This document shows, one piece after another, positions 5,636 to 5,913 of a stretch of 5,913 bases of DNA. The stretch is taken from NCBI GenBank assembly GCA_007121995.1, contig SKJK01000081.1:1-5913 (forward strand), in the 5' to 3' direction. The notes under the pieces are model-generated. The model made no database searches and had not been told where the DNA came from. It saw only the letters and a list, made by a program, of their open reading frames with translations. Made by a program: the position numbers and the translations under genes. Numbering within the stretch: position 1 is the stretch's first letter; each line of letters opens with the position of its first letter. The DNA comes from Desulfobulbaceae bacterium. Lineage in GTDB: Bacteria; Desulfobacterota; Desulfobulbia; Desulfobulbales; Desulfobulbaceae.

Positions 5636-5913
5636 ATGGAAAAATTTCTGGCAGGAAAAACGGTTGTTGTAACCGGTGGTTCAAGAGGCATCGGCAGAGC
5701 CATTGTCGGCAGTTTGGTAGAACGGGGCGCCGCGGTGGTGTTTACCTATCGACAGAACAGGCGGCTTGCGACCGAACTGGTGGAGGCGATAGCGGCCCAA
5801 GGCGGTACAGTCAGAGCGATCGCTGCTGATATGGCCAAACCTGAAGATATCGATCATCTTTTTGCATCAGTGATGAACACCTGCGGGCATCTCGATATTC
5901 TCATCAACAATGC
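5636..5913 (+). CDS. Short-chain dehydrogenase/reductase (classical SDR, FabG-like), 3' end outside window
   Basis: N-terminal 92 codons of an NAD(P)-dependent oxidoreductase that runs off the window. It begins MEKFLAGKTVVVTGGSRGIG, with the Rossmann glycine motif TGGSRGIG at 13-20. Strand beta-2 ends in FTYRQN with Arg39, which together with Arg17 suggests NADP(H) rather than NAD(H). AADM (63-66) provides the Asp expected to contact the adenine ring, and LDILINNA at the window edge is the conserved NNA motif. The catalytic Ser-Tyr-Lys part lies beyond the edge. Classical SDRs are about 250 aa, so nearly two thirds is missing. 3-Oxoacyl-ACP reductase (FabG) is the closest general description, but many SDRs with other substrates look the same here, so no symbol is given. 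It lies 51 bp downstream of the TraX gene on the same strand. Confidence 0.92.
   Translation, partial: MEKFLAGKTVVVTGGSRGIGRAIVGSLVERGAAVVFTYRQNRRLATELVEAIAAQGGTVRAIAADMAKPEDIDHLFASVMNTCGHLDILINN

Overview
The window looks like ordinary chromosome from a Gram-negative bacterium, most likely a proteobacterium in the broad sense. The binding protein carries a Sec signal peptide without a lipobox, so it should be periplasmic, and every clear ribosome binding site is a classical Shine-Dalgarno sequence. A delta-proteobacterial/Desulfobacterota source would fit the style of the proteins, but that is only an impression. No mobile element, CRISPR array, tRNA or rRNA was seen.

Positions 1-4499, minus strand: one tightly packed ABC uptake operon of the branched-chain amino acid (HAAT/Liv) type. 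In transcription order it encodes a periplasmic substrate-binding protein (4499-3336), permease LivH (3267-2359), permease LivM (2353-1370), ATPase LivG (1377-628) and ATPase LivF (626 to beyond position 1; 208 codons visible, 3' end outside the window). The last four genes are spaced by +5, -8 and +1 bp, so they are almost certainly co-transcribed and partly translationally coupled. The only real gap is 68 bp between the binding-protein gene and livH; it holds a GC-rich hairpin suited to making more binding protein than membrane subunits. The binding protein resembles the branch of the family recalled as nitrobenzoate/aromatic-acid-like more than LivJ/LivK, so the substrate should not be assumed to be leucine, isoleucine or valine.

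Positions 4500-4876: a divergent intergenic region of about 377 bp with no convincing gene. It holds a possible sigma-70-type promoter for the transporter operon, a perfect 6-bp inverted repeat just downstream of the predicted start point (a candidate operator), a second inverted repeat further out, and the ribosome binding sites of the two flanking genes.

Positions 4877-5913, plus strand: a TraX-family integral membrane protein (235 aa), then after 51 bp the first 92 codons of a short-chain dehydrogenase/reductase of the FabG-like classical type, which runs off the window. Both have good ribosome binding sites and may share a transcript.

Nothing here amounts to a new biological system. The points worth following are the transporter's real substrate, the hairpin inside the operon, the inverted repeats in the control region, and the TraX-SDR pairing.
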